Shown: positions 8,285 to 17,395, counted from the stretch's first letter. The stretch is DNA of 64,000 nucleotides from UBA6054 sp963975575 (GCA_963975575.1 CAXBHL010000002.1:124001-188000), one strand, 5' to 3'. A program made the numbers and translations. The notes: generated from the sequence alone by a model not told the origin.

Positions 8285-8308
8285 CAATACATCCGTGGGT
8301 CAAGCGCC

Positions 8309-8935
8309 TCAGGCGTCCTCGCCCGTCTTCGGCATCGATTTGAGCACCTTGTCGATCAGCCCGTAGCTGACCATCTCCTTGTCGTCCAGCCACAGGTTCC
8401 GGTCGCAGTCCTTGTGGATCTTCTCGCGGTCCTGCCCGGTCGCCTCGGAATAGATGTCGTAGAGCCGGTCGCGCAGCCGGAGCATCTCCTTGGCCTCGAT
8501 CTCGATGTCGGTCGCCTGACCCTCCATCACGCCCGAGAGCAGCGGCTGGTGCATCAGGTTCCGGGCGTTGTGCAGCGCGTACCGCTTGCCCTTCTCGCCC
8601 GAGGCCGCGATCACGCTGCCCATGCTGGCCGCCTGCCCGATGATGTAGGTGCACACCTGGGGGCGGATGAACTTCATCGTGTCCACGATGCCCAGCCCGG
8701 CCGTCACCGACCCGCCGGGCGAGTTGACGTACATGTGGATGTCGGCGCTGGCGTCCTCGTTGGCCAGGAACAGCAGCTGCGCCACGACCAGATTGGCCAT
8801 CTCGTCCATGACCGGCCCGGTCACGAACACGATCCGGTCCTTGAGCAACCGGCTGAAAATGTCGTACGCGCGTTCCCCGCGGGCGGACTGCTCCACAACC
8901 ATCGGGACGAGCGTGTTCATAGTGGGGGTGGTCAT
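8309..8935 (-). CDS. clpP: ATP-dependent Clp protease proteolytic subunit
   Basis: 208 residues. The complete serine-protease triad is visible: Ser104 in GQAASMG, His129 in LMHQPL and Asp178 in CDRNLWLDD; the NSPGGSV turn is intact. It forms the cytoplasmic barrel that works with ClpX or ClpA. It is the downstream member of a tandem pair on the minus strand, 76 bases after the other clpP. ATG 8935 has a GGAAGA upstream; a second ATG at 8920 is possible. An intrinsic terminator follows. Confidence 0.95.
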   Translation of the reverse strand: MTTPTMNTLVPMVVEQSARGERAYDIFSRLLKDRIVFVTGPVMDEMANLVVAQLLFLANEDASADIHMYVNSPGGSVTAGLGIVDTMKFIRPQVCTYIIGQAASMGSVIAASGEKGKRYALHNARNLMHQPLLSGVMEGQATDIEIEAKEMLRLRDRLYDIYSEATGQDREKIHKDCDRNLWLDDKEMVSYGLIDKVLKSMPKTGEDA

Positions 8936-9011
8936 CGGTCTTCCGTGCCCTTTGCTGTCGGTTTTCGTTCGATCAACCCGATCCGGTCCGTTCGCTCCGT
9001 CGCGCCCCGGC

Positions 9012-9620
9012 TCACGCCGTGGGGCTGCCCGGCACGATCGACAGGTCCTTCGGCGGCTCGGTCAGGACCTCGTCCACCAGACCGTACGCCTTCGCCTCCT
9101 CGGCGCTGAAGTACTTGTCGCGTTCCGAATCGGCCCGGACCTGCTCGATGTCCTGGCCCGTGTGCTTGGCGATGATCCCGGTCAGGATCTGCTTGCTCTT
9201 GATGATCTGCTCGGCCTGCAGGCGGATGTCCTCCGCCTGGCCGGTCACGCCGCCGTAGGGCTGGTGGATCATCACCTTGGCGTGGGGCAGGATGAACCGC
9301 CGCCCCTTCGTGCCCGCCGTCAGCAGCAGGGCGCCGCCGGAGTACGCACGCCCGATGCAGAACGTCGCCACCGGCGAGCTCATGAACCGCATCGTGTCGT
9401 AGAGCGCCAGCGTGTCGTCCACCGCCCCGCCGGGGCTGTTGATGTACAGGCTGATCTCCTGGTTGCGGCGCTGATTCTCCAGATACAGCATCTGCATCAT
9501 CACGCGGGCGGCGCTCGCGTGGTTGATCTCGCCGATCAGGAAGACGATCCGGTTCTCGAGCAACAGCTCGTCGATCGTCATCTCACGCGTGCGCTGGTAG
9601 CTCACCGAGGCTGAGGCCAT
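9012..9620 (-). CDS. clpP: Second ClpP-family protease subunit with variant active-site loop
   Basis: 202 residues. Ser94, His119 (VMIHQPYGG) and Asp168 (ERDKYFSAEEA) are all present, so it should be catalytically competent. The nucleophile motif is GRAYSGG instead of GQAASMG, unlike its neighbour and most ClpP. The two subunits share the fold but are clearly diverged, which fits a hetero-oligomeric ClpP1/ClpP2 barrel as known in other bacteria with paired genes (inference). A GGGATGG precedes the ATG at 9620. Confidence 0.92.
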   Translation of the reverse strand: MASASVSYQRTREMTIDELLLENRIVFLIGEINHASAARVMMQMLYLENQRRNQEISLYINSPGGAVDDTLALYDTMRFMSSPVATFCIGRAYSGGALLLTAGTKGRRFILPHAKVMIHQPYGGVTGQAEDIRLQAEQIIKSKQILTGIIAKHTGQDIEQVRADSERDKYFSAEEAKAYGLVDEVLTEPPKDLSIVPGSPTA

Positions 9621-9929
9621 GCGTCCATCCCTGGTCTTCGCCGCGCGGGTCCCCCCGCGGGCTGGTCAGTGCTCGTCATGCCCCCGGCGGGGCGTCTGGG
9701 ACATGGCCCCAAACCCGGCGGGCGGCTCCGGCATTCCATCGGCCGGATCGCAGCCCCGCATGATACGCGCCGACCGAAACGCCCAAAGACCCCCATGCCC
9801 GCCCGCCCCCGCCCCCGGTCCCGCCCGCGTTGCCCCACCCCGGGCAACTCTCTACAGTTGCCATCCGGTCCGGGCAGCCCCCGGACCGGCCCCGTTTTCG
9901 TAAACCCTTCACCCACCGAGAGATCCGTC
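9621..9929. promoter_or_regulatory. Divergent promoter region, clpP / phosphoesterase
   Basis: 309 bases without a gene. On the plus strand TTGCCC (9830-9835), a 17-base spacer and TACAGT (9853-9858) form a plausible promoter. The -35 lies in a 7-bp hairpin (GTTGCCC / GGGCAAC, 9829-9848). A second hairpin (GGTCCGGG / CCCGGACC, 9867-9887) lies in the predicted leader, followed by GTTTT. I see nothing else in the region. Confidence 0.35.
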
Positions 9930-10709
9930 GTGCGCACCGCAGTCGTCTCCGACATCCACGGCAACGCCGAAGCCATGCGCACGGTCCTCGCCGACATCGC
10001 CGACCGGGGCATCGAGAAAATCGTCTGCCTCGGCGACATCGTCGGGTACGGGCCCGACCCGCTCGAATGCGTCGATCTCGTCCGCGAGCACTGCGCCTGG
10101 GCCCTGATGGGCAACCACGACTTCGGCGTCCTCTACGAGCCCACCAACTTCAACCCCTCCGCCGAGGCCTCCGCGTTCTGGACCCGGGCCGTCTTCGACG
10201 CCGAGCCCGACGCCAAGAAGCGGGCCGAGCGCTACGACTTCCTGGGCCGCCTCCGCGTCCGCGCGGTCGAGAACCTGCTCGGCGACGACACCCCCGTCCT
10301 GGCCGTCCACGCCTCCCCCAGACGCCCCGTCAACGAGTACATCTTTCCCGACGACGCCGCCGACCAGCCCGACAAGCTCGAGGCCATCTTCGACCGGGTC
10401 GACCGCGTCGCCCTCGTCGGCCACACCCACGTCCCCGGCGTGTTCTCCGACGAGCCGGACTTCTACCCGCCCACCGAGCTGGGCGACGCCCGGGTCTACA
10501 AGTTCATCTCCGACGAGAAGGCCATCGTCAACGTCGGCTCCGTCGGCCAGCCCCGCGACTACGACCCCCGCGCCTCCTACGCCATCCTCTCGCCCGGCCA
10601 GGTCGAGTTCATCCGCGTCGAGTACGACATCAAGACGACCGCCGACAAGATCCACGCCATCCCCGAACTGAACAACTTCCTCGGCGACCGCCTGTTCGAA
10701 GGCCGCTGA
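9930..10709 (+). CDS. Metallophosphoesterase (YfcE/MJ0936-type)
   Basis: 259 residues from GTG. Calcineurin-like metal-binding motifs in order: SDIHGN (Asp8, His10), GDIVGYGP, GNHD and GHTHVPG. The DIHGN and GDIVGYGPDPLEC combination is typical of small bacterial phosphodiesterases of the Icc/YfcE group. Cytoplasmic, two-metal hydrolysis of an unknown phosphodiester. The frame is open further upstream but lacks family similarity there. yidC follows after 16 bases. Confidence 0.85.
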   Translation: MRTAVVSDIHGNAEAMRTVLADIADRGIEKIVCLGDIVGYGPDPLECVDLVREHCAWALMGNHDFGVLYEPTNFNPSAEASAFWTRAVFDAEPDAKKRAERYDFLGRLRVRAVENLLGDDTPVLAVHASPRRPVNEYIFPDDAADQPDKLEAIFDRVDRVALVGHTHVPGVFSDEPDFYPPTELGDARVYKFISDEKAIVNVGSVGQPRDYDPRASYAILSPGQVEFIRVEYDIKTTADKIHAIPELNNFLGDRLFEGR

Positions 10710-10725
10710 CCCGGCCCGCCCCACC

Positions 10726-13512
10726 ATGAACCACCAATCTCACACCGTCGGCCTCTTTGCTCGGCTGCTCGCGGCCCTGCTCCTGACCGCCGCCGTGCCG
10801 GCCACCGCCGGGGCCGCCCAGGTCCCTCCCGAGCAGGTCCCCTCTGAGCAGGCCGCCCACGAGCTGGTCTCTCCCGGCGCACCGGCCGAAGCCGCCGAGC
10901 CGCCGGCCGCCCCCGGAGGCACCGTCCTGTACCGTCTATCCGACGGCAGCGAGGCCTGGCCCGCCGACCGACGCGACGCGATCGTGCGTGCCATGGACGA
11001 GGCGGTCGAGCTCTACAACCGCCACGCCACCCTCCACCACCGCCTGAGGGTCTCGTTCGACCCCGCCGTCCCCACCGCGCACGCCTCGGCCAACGGCCAC
11101 ATCGTGTTCGGCGGCGCCATCAGCACCCGCGTGGCCCTCCACGAGATCGCCCACACCTTCGGCGTTGGCACCAGCCGGGCCTGGTCTGAACTCGCCAAGG
11201 ACGGTCGATGGACCGGACTCACCGCCAACGACGTGTTCGCCCGCCTCGGCGACGACCCCGACGCCGCCCTGAACACGGGCCCCAAGCACTTCTGGCCCTA
11301 CGGCCTCAACTACGACCGCGAAGACGGGCCGCAGTTCCGCGTGCGCCACGTCCGCATGGTCCAGGCGCTGCACGCCGACATGCAAGCCGCCGCCGGGCCG
11401 GCCGATCAGGCCGAGAGCGGCGAGCAAACCGCCGGGCAACCGGACGAGTCCCAGCCGCGCGAACAGCCCCGGATGAACAGCCTGCCGGACGACCCGGGCG
11501 CAGAGCAAACCACCCAGCCCGCGGCCGAGCCGGTCGCGGAGCCCCCCGCCCGCCCCTTGCCCGTCGTGCGTGCGGTCGAGCCCTCCGACTCGTACACCCT
11601 GGGCGCCGAGGACGGCGTCGAGAAGGCCTTCATCGAGTTCACCACCCTCGGCGCCGGCATCGAACGCCTGACCCTGCCCGACGCGTACAACACCGTCAGC
11701 CACAAGGCCCACATCGAACTCCAGGCCGTCGAGACCATCGGCGGCATCGCCGCCGTGCCTTTCGCCGCCATCGCCGTGGAGATCAACGGCCAGACCGTGC
11801 CGCTCGACGGTGTCGGTCGCGAAGCGCCGATCTGGGCCCAGCCCGAGCCGGGCGTGTTCGTCGCCACCGTCGACGCCCCCGACGGGTCGCCGCTGCTGCG
11901 CATCACCCGCGCCTACCGCCTGCGGGGCACCGACAGCTACGGGTTCACCGTCACCAACACGCTCGAAAACCTCTCGGGCGCTCCGCTGACCGCCCGGCTC
12001 GTCCAGACCGGCCCGATCGACCTGCCCAAGGCCGAGAACAACTACGCCGGCGACAAACGCCGCTTCCGCTACGGGTTCATGCAGCCGGCGGAGAAGCAGC
12101 TCTCCGATCCCACCGTGCTCGTCGACGACAAGCTCGCCCCCCGAACCGACCTGCTCGGCAAGCGCGTCACGCTCGCCTCGGGCGCCAAGGTCTACCCCGC
12201 GCGGTTCGACGTCTGGCCCAACCAGCGTTCGACCGAACGGGGCCTGCGCCTCGCGTGGCTGGCCTTCTCCGACCGCTACTTCGCGGTTGTCGTGCACCCG
12301 CTCTTCGACCCCGCCGCGGTCACCAAGCCCGAGGACAAGCTGTTCACCACCCTGGGTCCGGTGGACCGCCTCCTGCTCAACCCCGCCGCCGCGGGCCCGG
12401 ACACCGTCATGGTCCTGCGTTTCAACGGCCTGCCCGTCACGCTCGCCCCCGGAGCCGCGAGCACCAACGCCTTCGGCGTCTACGCCGGGCCCATGTCCCG
12501 CCCGACCATCCGCCAGGACAACCTGCTCGCCTCGCTCCGCGTGCCCGAGTTGGTCGTCTACAACCTCGGCGGCTTCTGCGCCCCGTGCACCTTCCCCTGG
12601 CTGACCACCGCGCTCATGTCGGTGCTCCGCCTCTTCCACACGTTCTCGGGCGACTGGGCCGTCGCGATCATGCTGCTCGTGGTCCTCGTCCGCACCTGCC
12701 TGCACCCGGTCACCCGCTGGTCCCAGATCCGCATGCAGAAGTTCGGGGCCCAGATGCAGGCCATGGCCCCCAAACAGGCCAAGCTCAAGGAAAAGTACAA
12801 GGACGACCCCAAGAAGCTCCAGGCCGAGATGGCCAAGCTCTGGAAGGAAGAGGGCATCAACCCCGCCGGCATGCTCGGCTGCCTGCCCATGTTCCTCCAG
12901 TCGCCCGTCTGGATCGCCCTCTACGCCACCCTCTTCTTCGCCATCGAGCTCCGCCAGGAGGCCGGCTTCTACGGCGTCTTCCAGACCCTCACCGGCGGAT
13001 CCTGGCAGTTCCTGGCCGACCTCTCCCAGCCCGACCACGCCATCCCGCTGCCCTCCTTCATGCACTTCTCGTTCCCGCTGTGGGGCGCGGTCCAGTCGGT
13101 CAACGTCCTGCCGCTGCTGCTCGGCGTGGTCTTCTTCGCCCACCAGAAGTTCCTCACCCCGCCCACCAGCGCGACGATGACCCCCGAGCAGGAACAGCAG
13201 CAGAAGATCATCAAGGTCATGATGGTCGTCATGTTCCCGCTGATGATGTACGCCGCCCCCTCCGGCCTGGCGCTCTACTTCATCACCAACTCGGTGCTGG
13301 GCATCTTCGAGCACAAGTGGATCCGCGCCCACATGGACAAGCACGGCCTGCTCGACCCCGAGAAGATCCGCGCCGAACGCCAGAACAAGGGCCCGGGCTT
13401 CATGGCCCGCCTCTCCGAGGCCGCCGAGACCCAGAAGCGCCTCCAGGCCCAGGCCCACGGCGGACGCCCGCCCGTCATCCCGGACAAGCGCAACAAGCGC
13501 AAGAAGAAGTGA
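10726..13512 (+). CDS. yidC: Membrane protein insertase YidC with an extra N-terminal metallopeptidase-like domain
   Basis: 928 residues, much longer than usual YidC. Order: signal-like helix 10-30; residues about 65-222 with LHEIAHTFGVGT (HExxH at 139-143) and HFWPYGLNY (188-196), resembling a secreted metallopeptidase-like domain; a Pro/Glu/Gln-rich linker to about 285; the YidC periplasmic beta domain to about 630; then the insertase core. The core has the membrane arginine in VVLVRTCLHPV, a long amphipathic hairpin, GCLPMFLQSPVWIALY and APSGLALYF, and ends in a Lys/Arg-rich tail. It inserts proteins into the inner membrane. mnmE follows after one base, as in the conserved yidC-mnmE order. 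The fusion is in one uninterrupted frame. Confidence 0.92.
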   Translation: MNHQSHTVGLFARLLAALLLTAAVPATAGAAQVPPEQVPSEQAAHELVSPGAPAEAAEPPAAPGGTVLYRLSDGSEAWPADRRDAIVRAMDEAVELYNRHATLHHRLRVSFDPAVPTAHASANGHIVFGGAISTRVALHEIAHTFGVGTSRAWSELAKDGRWTGLTANDVFARLGDDPDAALNTGPKHFWPYGLNYDREDGPQFRVRHVRMVQALHADMQAAAGPADQAESGEQTAGQPDESQPREQPRMNSLPDDPGAEQTTQPAAEPVAEPPARPLPVVRAVEPSDSYTLGAEDGVEKAFIEFTTLGAGIERLTLPDAYNTVSHKAHIELQAVETIGGIAAVPFAAIAVEINGQTVPLDGVGREAPIWAQPEPGVFVATVDAPDGSPLLRITRAYRLRGTDSYGFTVTNTLENLSGAPLTARLVQTGPIDLPKAENNYAGDKRRFRYGFMQPAEKQLSDPTVLVDDKLAPRTDLLGKRVTLASGAKVYPARFDVWPNQRSTERGLRLAWLAFSDRYFAVVVHPLFDPAAVTKPEDKLFTTLGPVDRLLLNPAAAGPDTVMVLRFNGLPVTLAPGAASTNAFGVYAGPMSRPTIRQDNLLASLRVPELVVYNLGGFCAPCTFPWLTTALMSVLRLFHTFSGDWAVAIMLLVVLVRTCLHPVTRWSQIRMQKFGAQMQAMAPKQAKLKEKYKDDPKKLQAEMAKLWKEEGINPAGMLGCLPMFLQSPVWIALYATLFFAIELRQEAGFYGVFQTLTGGSWQFLADLSQPDHAIPLPSFMHFSFPLWGAVQSVNVLPLLLGVVFFAHQKFLTPPTSATMTPEQEQQQKIIKVMMVVMFPLMMYAAPSGLALYFITNSVLGIFEHKWIRAHMDKHGLLDPEKIRAERQNKGPGFMARLSEAAETQKRLQAQAHGGRPPVIPDKRNKRKKK

Positions 13513-13513
13513 C

Positions 13514-14890
13514 ATGCCCACCGGCGACACCATCGCCGCCGTCGCCTCCCCGCCGGGACGCAGCCCCCGCGCCCTGATCCGCGTCAGCGGCCCGGACGCC
13601 CCCGCGATCGCCGAACGCCTCTGCGCCCTGACCGACTTCCCCCGCGCCGTCCGCCCGGCGCGATGCTCCCTCCCCGCTTCGCCCCCGCGATCCGACGCGC
13701 CCGTGGGCCCGCCCCTCGCCCTCCCCCTCATCGCTCTCACCTTCCCCGCCCCCAACTCCTTCACCGGCGAGCACACCCTTGAGCTGCTTCTGCCCGGCAA
13801 CCCCCACCTCGTCCGCCGCGTGCTCGACGCGATCCTCGCCCAGCCCAACGCCCGCCAGGCCGAGCCCGGCGAGTTCTCCGCACGCGCCTATCTCAACGGC
13901 AAGCTCACGCTCGCCCAGGCCGAGGGCATCGCCCAGCGCATCGCCGCCGAGACCGCCGATCAGCTCGCCGCCGCGGACGCCCTCATGGACGGCTCCCACG
14001 CCGACCGCCTCCGCGCCCACGCCGACACGCTGACCACCTGCCTCGCCCTCGTCGAGGCCGGCGTGGACTTTGCCGACCAGGAGGACGTCGTCCCCATCGC
14101 CCCCGCCGACCTGGCCGAGCGTCTGCGGGCCGTCGCCGCCGACCTCGCGCCCGACGCCGCCCCCGCCCGTGCCGACCGCGACCGCCCGGAGGCCGTCCTC
14201 GTCGGCCCGCCCAACGCCGGCAAGTCCACCCTCTTCAACGCCCTGCTCGGCCGCCCGCGTTCGCTGGTCTCCGAGGCAGCCGGCACCACCCGCGACGCCA
14301 TCGCCGAGCCGCTCGACCTGGCGGCGGACGCCCCCGGGGCCGGCCCCGTCACGCTCGTCGATCTGGCCGGCCTCTCGGACCGCGCCGCCGACGACACCGA
14401 CGCCGCCGCCCAGGCCCTCGCCCGCGACCGCCTCGCCCGCGCCGACGTGCTCATCTGGTGCGACCCCAGCGGCGCGTTCGAATCCGCCACCTTCGCCCCC
14501 GCGTCCAGGCCGACCGTCCGCGTCCGCACCAAGGCCGACCTCCTCCCAGCCGCGGACCCCGCGCCCCGCGCCGCGCCGGCCATCGCCCTGTGCGCCCTCG
14601 ACGGCACCAACCTGCCCACCCTCCGCCGCGCCCTGGCCGACGCCGCCGGCCTGTCGGCCCCCGCGGGCGCCGTCGCCCTCCCGCGTCACCGCCGGGCGCT
14701 CGGCGCAACCCACGCCCACCTGCTCGACGCGCTGGCCCTGATCGATCCGGAAAGCCCGGGCCTGGCCGATCCCGAACTGGTCGCCGACCACCTCCGCGCC
14801 GCCGTCAACGCCCTGGGCGAGCTGACCGGCCCCGTCGGCACCGAGGACCTGCTCGCCCGCGTGTTCTCGGCCTTCTGCGTCGGCAAATAG
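13514..14890 (+). CDS. mnmE: tRNA modification GTPase MnmE
   Basis: 458 residues. It works with MnmG to modify the wobble uridine of certain tRNAs. The N-terminal formyl-THF-binding domain starts with DTIAAVASPPG. Within the helical domain sits the G domain: GPPNAGKST (231-239), GTTRD (257-261) and DLAG (from 283). The G4 motif reads TKAD where NKxD is usual. The C-terminus is CVGK, the family's catalytic Cys-X-Gly-Lys tail. ATG is one base after the yidC stop, so the two are translationally coupled. Confidence 0.92.
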   Translation: MPTGDTIAAVASPPGRSPRALIRVSGPDAPAIAERLCALTDFPRAVRPARCSLPASPPRSDAPVGPPLALPLIALTFPAPNSFTGEHTLELLLPGNPHLVRRVLDAILAQPNARQAEPGEFSARAYLNGKLTLAQAEGIAQRIAAETADQLAAADALMDGSHADRLRAHADTLTTCLALVEAGVDFADQEDVVPIAPADLAERLRAVAADLAPDAAPARADRDRPEAVLVGPPNAGKSTLFNALLGRPRSLVSEAAGTTRDAIAEPLDLAADAPGAGPVTLVDLAGLSDRAADDTDAAAQALARDRLARADVLIWCDPSGAFESATFAPASRPTVRVRTKADLLPAADPAPRAAPAIALCALDGTNLPTLRRALADAAGLSAPAGAVALPRHRRALGATHAHLLDALALIDPESPGLADPELVADHLRAAVNALGELTGPVGTEDLLARVFSAFCVGK

Positions 14891-15100
14891 GCGGCCCGGC
14901 ATACGCCCGACCCCGGTGCCAGCGATCCGGGCCCGGAATCTAGGAAATGAGCCCGTTTTCACCGCTCTGGGCCGCCCACGCGGGTCGCGACCGCCCCCAA
15001 ACCGGTTTTGGTCGCAATCGCCCCCCGCCCGCTCCCGCCCCGCCGCCCGCGGACCCGATCCTCCCAGCGGCCGGGCCCCGCCCGGCGGGAGGAGAACGCC

Positions 15101-15586
15101 ATGACCATCCGCCTCGGAGACCTGCTCGTCGAGCACGGCTGCCTGACCCCCGAACAGCGCGACGAGATCGTCCGCGTTCAGCAGTCGTCCGGCCGCCCGT
15201 TCGGAACCCTGGCCGAGAGCCTCTTCGGCGTGTCGCCCGCCGACGTCGAGCACGCCTGGGCGACGCAGTACGCCGCCATCGCCCCGCGCTTCGACCCCCG
15301 CCTGAGCAGCGTCGATCCCGAGATCCTCTCGGTCATCGAGCGTCGCCAGGCCTGGCAGTTCCGCCTGATCCCCGTGCGTCAGGAGGGGGACGAGATCGTC
15401 TTCGTCACCACCGTGGACGATCTGGCCCGCGCCCTCCGATTCGCCGGCTGGCGCGTCCCCGGCCCGTGCACCTTCTGCATCTGCGACCGCGACACCCTAG
15501 CCACCGCCCTGAACATCCACTACCCGATCGAGGGCATGGACAAGAACTTCCTCTCGGGCCTGCTCGACGACCTCGAAGCCGCCTGA
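15101..15586 (+). CDS. GspE/MshE N-terminal-domain protein
   Basis: 161 residues. It begins RLGDLLVEHGCLTPEQRDEIVRVQ, the pattern of the type II secretion/pilus ATPase N-terminal (MshEN) domain, followed by a partly degenerate second repeat (IPVRQEGDEIVFVTT). No ATPase domain is attached. Such stand-alone domains are common in planctomycetes; in MshE the motif binds c-di-GMP, but whether this one does is unknown. The ATG at 15101 has an excellent GGGAGGAG ribosome site. Confidence 0.72.
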   Translation: MTIRLGDLLVEHGCLTPEQRDEIVRVQQSSGRPFGTLAESLFGVSPADVEHAWATQYAAIAPRFDPRLSSVDPEILSVIERRQAWQFRLIPVRQEGDEIVFVTTVDDLARALRFAGWRVPGPCTFCICDRDTLATALNIHYPIEGMDKNFLSGLLDDLEAA

Positions 15587-15613
15587 GCCGTACCGCCCAA
15601 TCCGCCTTCCCGC

Positions 15614-15639
15614 ACCGGCCCCCATCGGGGCCGGTTTTT
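15614..15639 (+). terminator. Intrinsic terminator
   Basis: Stem ACCGGCCCC / GGGGCCGGT (15614-15622 with 15627-15635), 4-base loop, followed by TTTTC. It lies 28 bases after the MshEN-like gene and separates it from rimO. Confidence 0.85.
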
Positions 15640-15657
15640 CTTGCCGCAAGGCGCGCA

Positions 15658-15663
15658 TACCAT
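15658..15663 (+). promoter_or_regulatory. -10-like hexamer TACCAT before rimO
   Basis: TACCAT ends 7 nt before a TTG at 15671 in the rimO frame. It lies just after the preceding terminator and argues for initiation at 15671 rather than at the TTG at 15641, which overlaps the end of the terminator's T-tract. Confidence 0.35.
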
Positions 15664-15670
15664 TGCCACC

Positions 15671-17395
15671 TTGGCACATACGACCCCCACAACCGCACCC
15701 GAAACGGCCCCCGACCACGAGATCCGCACGGTCTCCTTCGTCTCCCTGGGCTGCCCGAAGAACCTCGTCGACTCCGAGAAAATGCTCGGGATCCTCGCCA
15801 ACGACGGCATCGCCCCCGTCTCCGCCGAGGCCATGGAGGACGCCGAGCACGACGACCTCTCCATCGCCGGGTCCGAGCAGGACTCGTCGGCTGTCACCGG
15901 ACGCATCACCGCGGCCGACGCGGTCGTCATCAACACCTGCGGCTTCCTCGAGGCCTCCAAGCAGGAGTCCCTCGGCGTCATCCACGACGCCATCGCCGCC
16001 AAGAACCGCGGCGAGGTCAAGCGCGTCGTCGTCGCCGGCTGCCTCGTCCAGCGCCACCGCGCCAAGATGCTCGAGTGGGCCCCCGGCATCGACGCCATGC
16101 TCGGCGTCTTCGACCGCGAGAAGGTCCTCGAAGCCGTCCGCGGCGAGCGATCCGAACGGACCAACCTTGAGCAGGCCGTCGAGGAAGGCCCCAAGTACTG
16201 GATCTCGTCCAACGCCCTGGTCAAGGCCAAGAGCGAAGGCCGCAATACGGTCGGCCTGACCGTCCAGGGCAAGGACGGCAAGGGCATCGGCTACTTCGAG
16301 TCCGACTCGGCCCGCCTGCGCCTGACCCCGCGCCACTACGCCTACCTGCGTATCTCCGAGGGCTGCAACCAGAACTGTGCCTTCTGCACCATCCCCAGCA
16401 TCCGCGGCAAGATGCGCTCCAAGGGCGTCGACCCCGTCACCGCCGAGGCCCGCGAGCTGCTGCAGGACGGCGCGTTCGAGCTGCTGCTCATCGGCCAGGA
16501 CACCACCTCCTACGGCGACGACATCGGCACCGGTCTGGGCCAGTCATCCGGCTCCGACCCCTTCCGCGCCGGCCTGCCGAAGGTGCTCAAGTCCATCTCC
16601 GACGCCATGCGACAGGAGATCGGCAAGGGCTGGCTGCGTCTGATGTACGCCTACCCCAGCAACTTCACCGACGAGATCATCGACGCCTTCGCCATGCTCG
16701 TCGAGAAGGGCAACCTGCTGCCCTACATCGACATCCCGCTCCAGCACGCCTCCAACAGCATGCTCACCGCCATGCGTCGGCACGTCAAGGCCGAGCAGCA
16801 GCGCGAGCTGATGTTCAAGCTCCGCGAGCGCATCCCCGGCATGGCCATCCGGACCACGTTCATCACCGGCTTCCCCGGCGAGACCCAGGCCGACCACGAG
16901 CAGCTCCTCGAGTTCATCGACGAGGTCGGCTTCGACGCCGTCGGCTGCTTCAAGTACTCCCACGAGGAGGGCACCGTAGCCGGCACGATGGAGGAGGACC
17001 CGAAGCTGGCCGTCCCCGCCGAGGTCAAGCAGCAGCGCCACGACGAGATCATGGCCCTGCAGCAGGAGATCGCCCACGATCAGGCCGCGTTCATCGCCGG
17101 CGCCTTCGACGAGAACGACCCGACCAACACCGGCCACCAGTTCGACGTGCTCATCGACAAGCCGACCAACTCGGTGGTCGAGGCCACCAGCGGCGTGTCC
17201 GACGGCGGCACCCTCTTCCAAGGCCGCACCTACTTCCAGGCCCCCCAGATCGACGCCGTGACCTACGTCCAATCCCGCGAGAAACTGTCCCCGGGCGAGC
17301 TTGTCCGCTGCACGATCGTCGAGAGCGCCGGCTACGACTTGATCGCCCGCCCGGTGGTGGAACTGGAAAAGAAGTTCTCGCTGCCGCTGGCGTGA
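15671..17395 (+). CDS. rimO: Ribosomal protein S12 methylthiotransferase RimO
   Basis: 574 residues with the TTG start used here; there is no ATG or GTG near the expected N-terminus. It adds a methylthio group to an aspartate of ribosomal protein S12. SLGCPKNLVDSE, INTCGF and VAGCL carry the three N-terminal cluster cysteines, and CNQNCAFCTIP (Cys232, 236, 239) is the radical-SAM cluster. A TRAM-like domain forms the C-terminus. It is about 130 residues longer than typical RimO because of insertions near residues 45-70, 160-200 and 290-310. SLGCPKN rather than TLGC separates it from MiaB. Confidence 0.9.
   Translation: MAHTTPTTAPETAPDHEIRTVSFVSLGCPKNLVDSEKMLGILANDGIAPVSAEAMEDAEHDDLSIAGSEQDSSAVTGRITAADAVVINTCGFLEASKQESLGVIHDAIAAKNRGEVKRVVVAGCLVQRHRAKMLEWAPGIDAMLGVFDREKVLEAVRGERSERTNLEQAVEEGPKYWISSNALVKAKSEGRNTVGLTVQGKDGKGIGYFESDSARLRLTPRHYAYLRISEGCNQNCAFCTIPSIRGKMRSKGVDPVTAEARELLQDGAFELLLIGQDTTSYGDDIGTGLGQSSGSDPFRAGLPKVLKSISDAMRQEIGKGWLRLMYAYPSNFTDEIIDAFAMLVEKGNLLPYIDIPLQHASNSMLTAMRRHVKAEQQRELMFKLRERIPGMAIRTTFITGFPGETQADHEQLLEFIDEVGFDAVGCFKYSHEEGTVAGTMEEDPKLAVPAEVKQQRHDEIMALQQEIAHDQAAFIAGAFDENDPTNTGHQFDVLIDKPTNSVVEATSGVSDGGTLFQGRTYFQAPQIDAVTYVQSREKLSPGELVRCTIVESAGYDLIARPVVELEKKFSLPLA

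Noticed and set aside
11134..11172. Calling the YidC N-terminal domain an active metzincin protease
   Set aside because: HExxHxxG is present but the third zinc ligand position is Thr, so only 'metallopeptidase-like' is justified.
10936..13848. A 970-codon open frame on the minus strand opposite yidC
   Set aside because: Same kind of GC-driven shadow; yidC on the plus strand has clear family motifs throughout.
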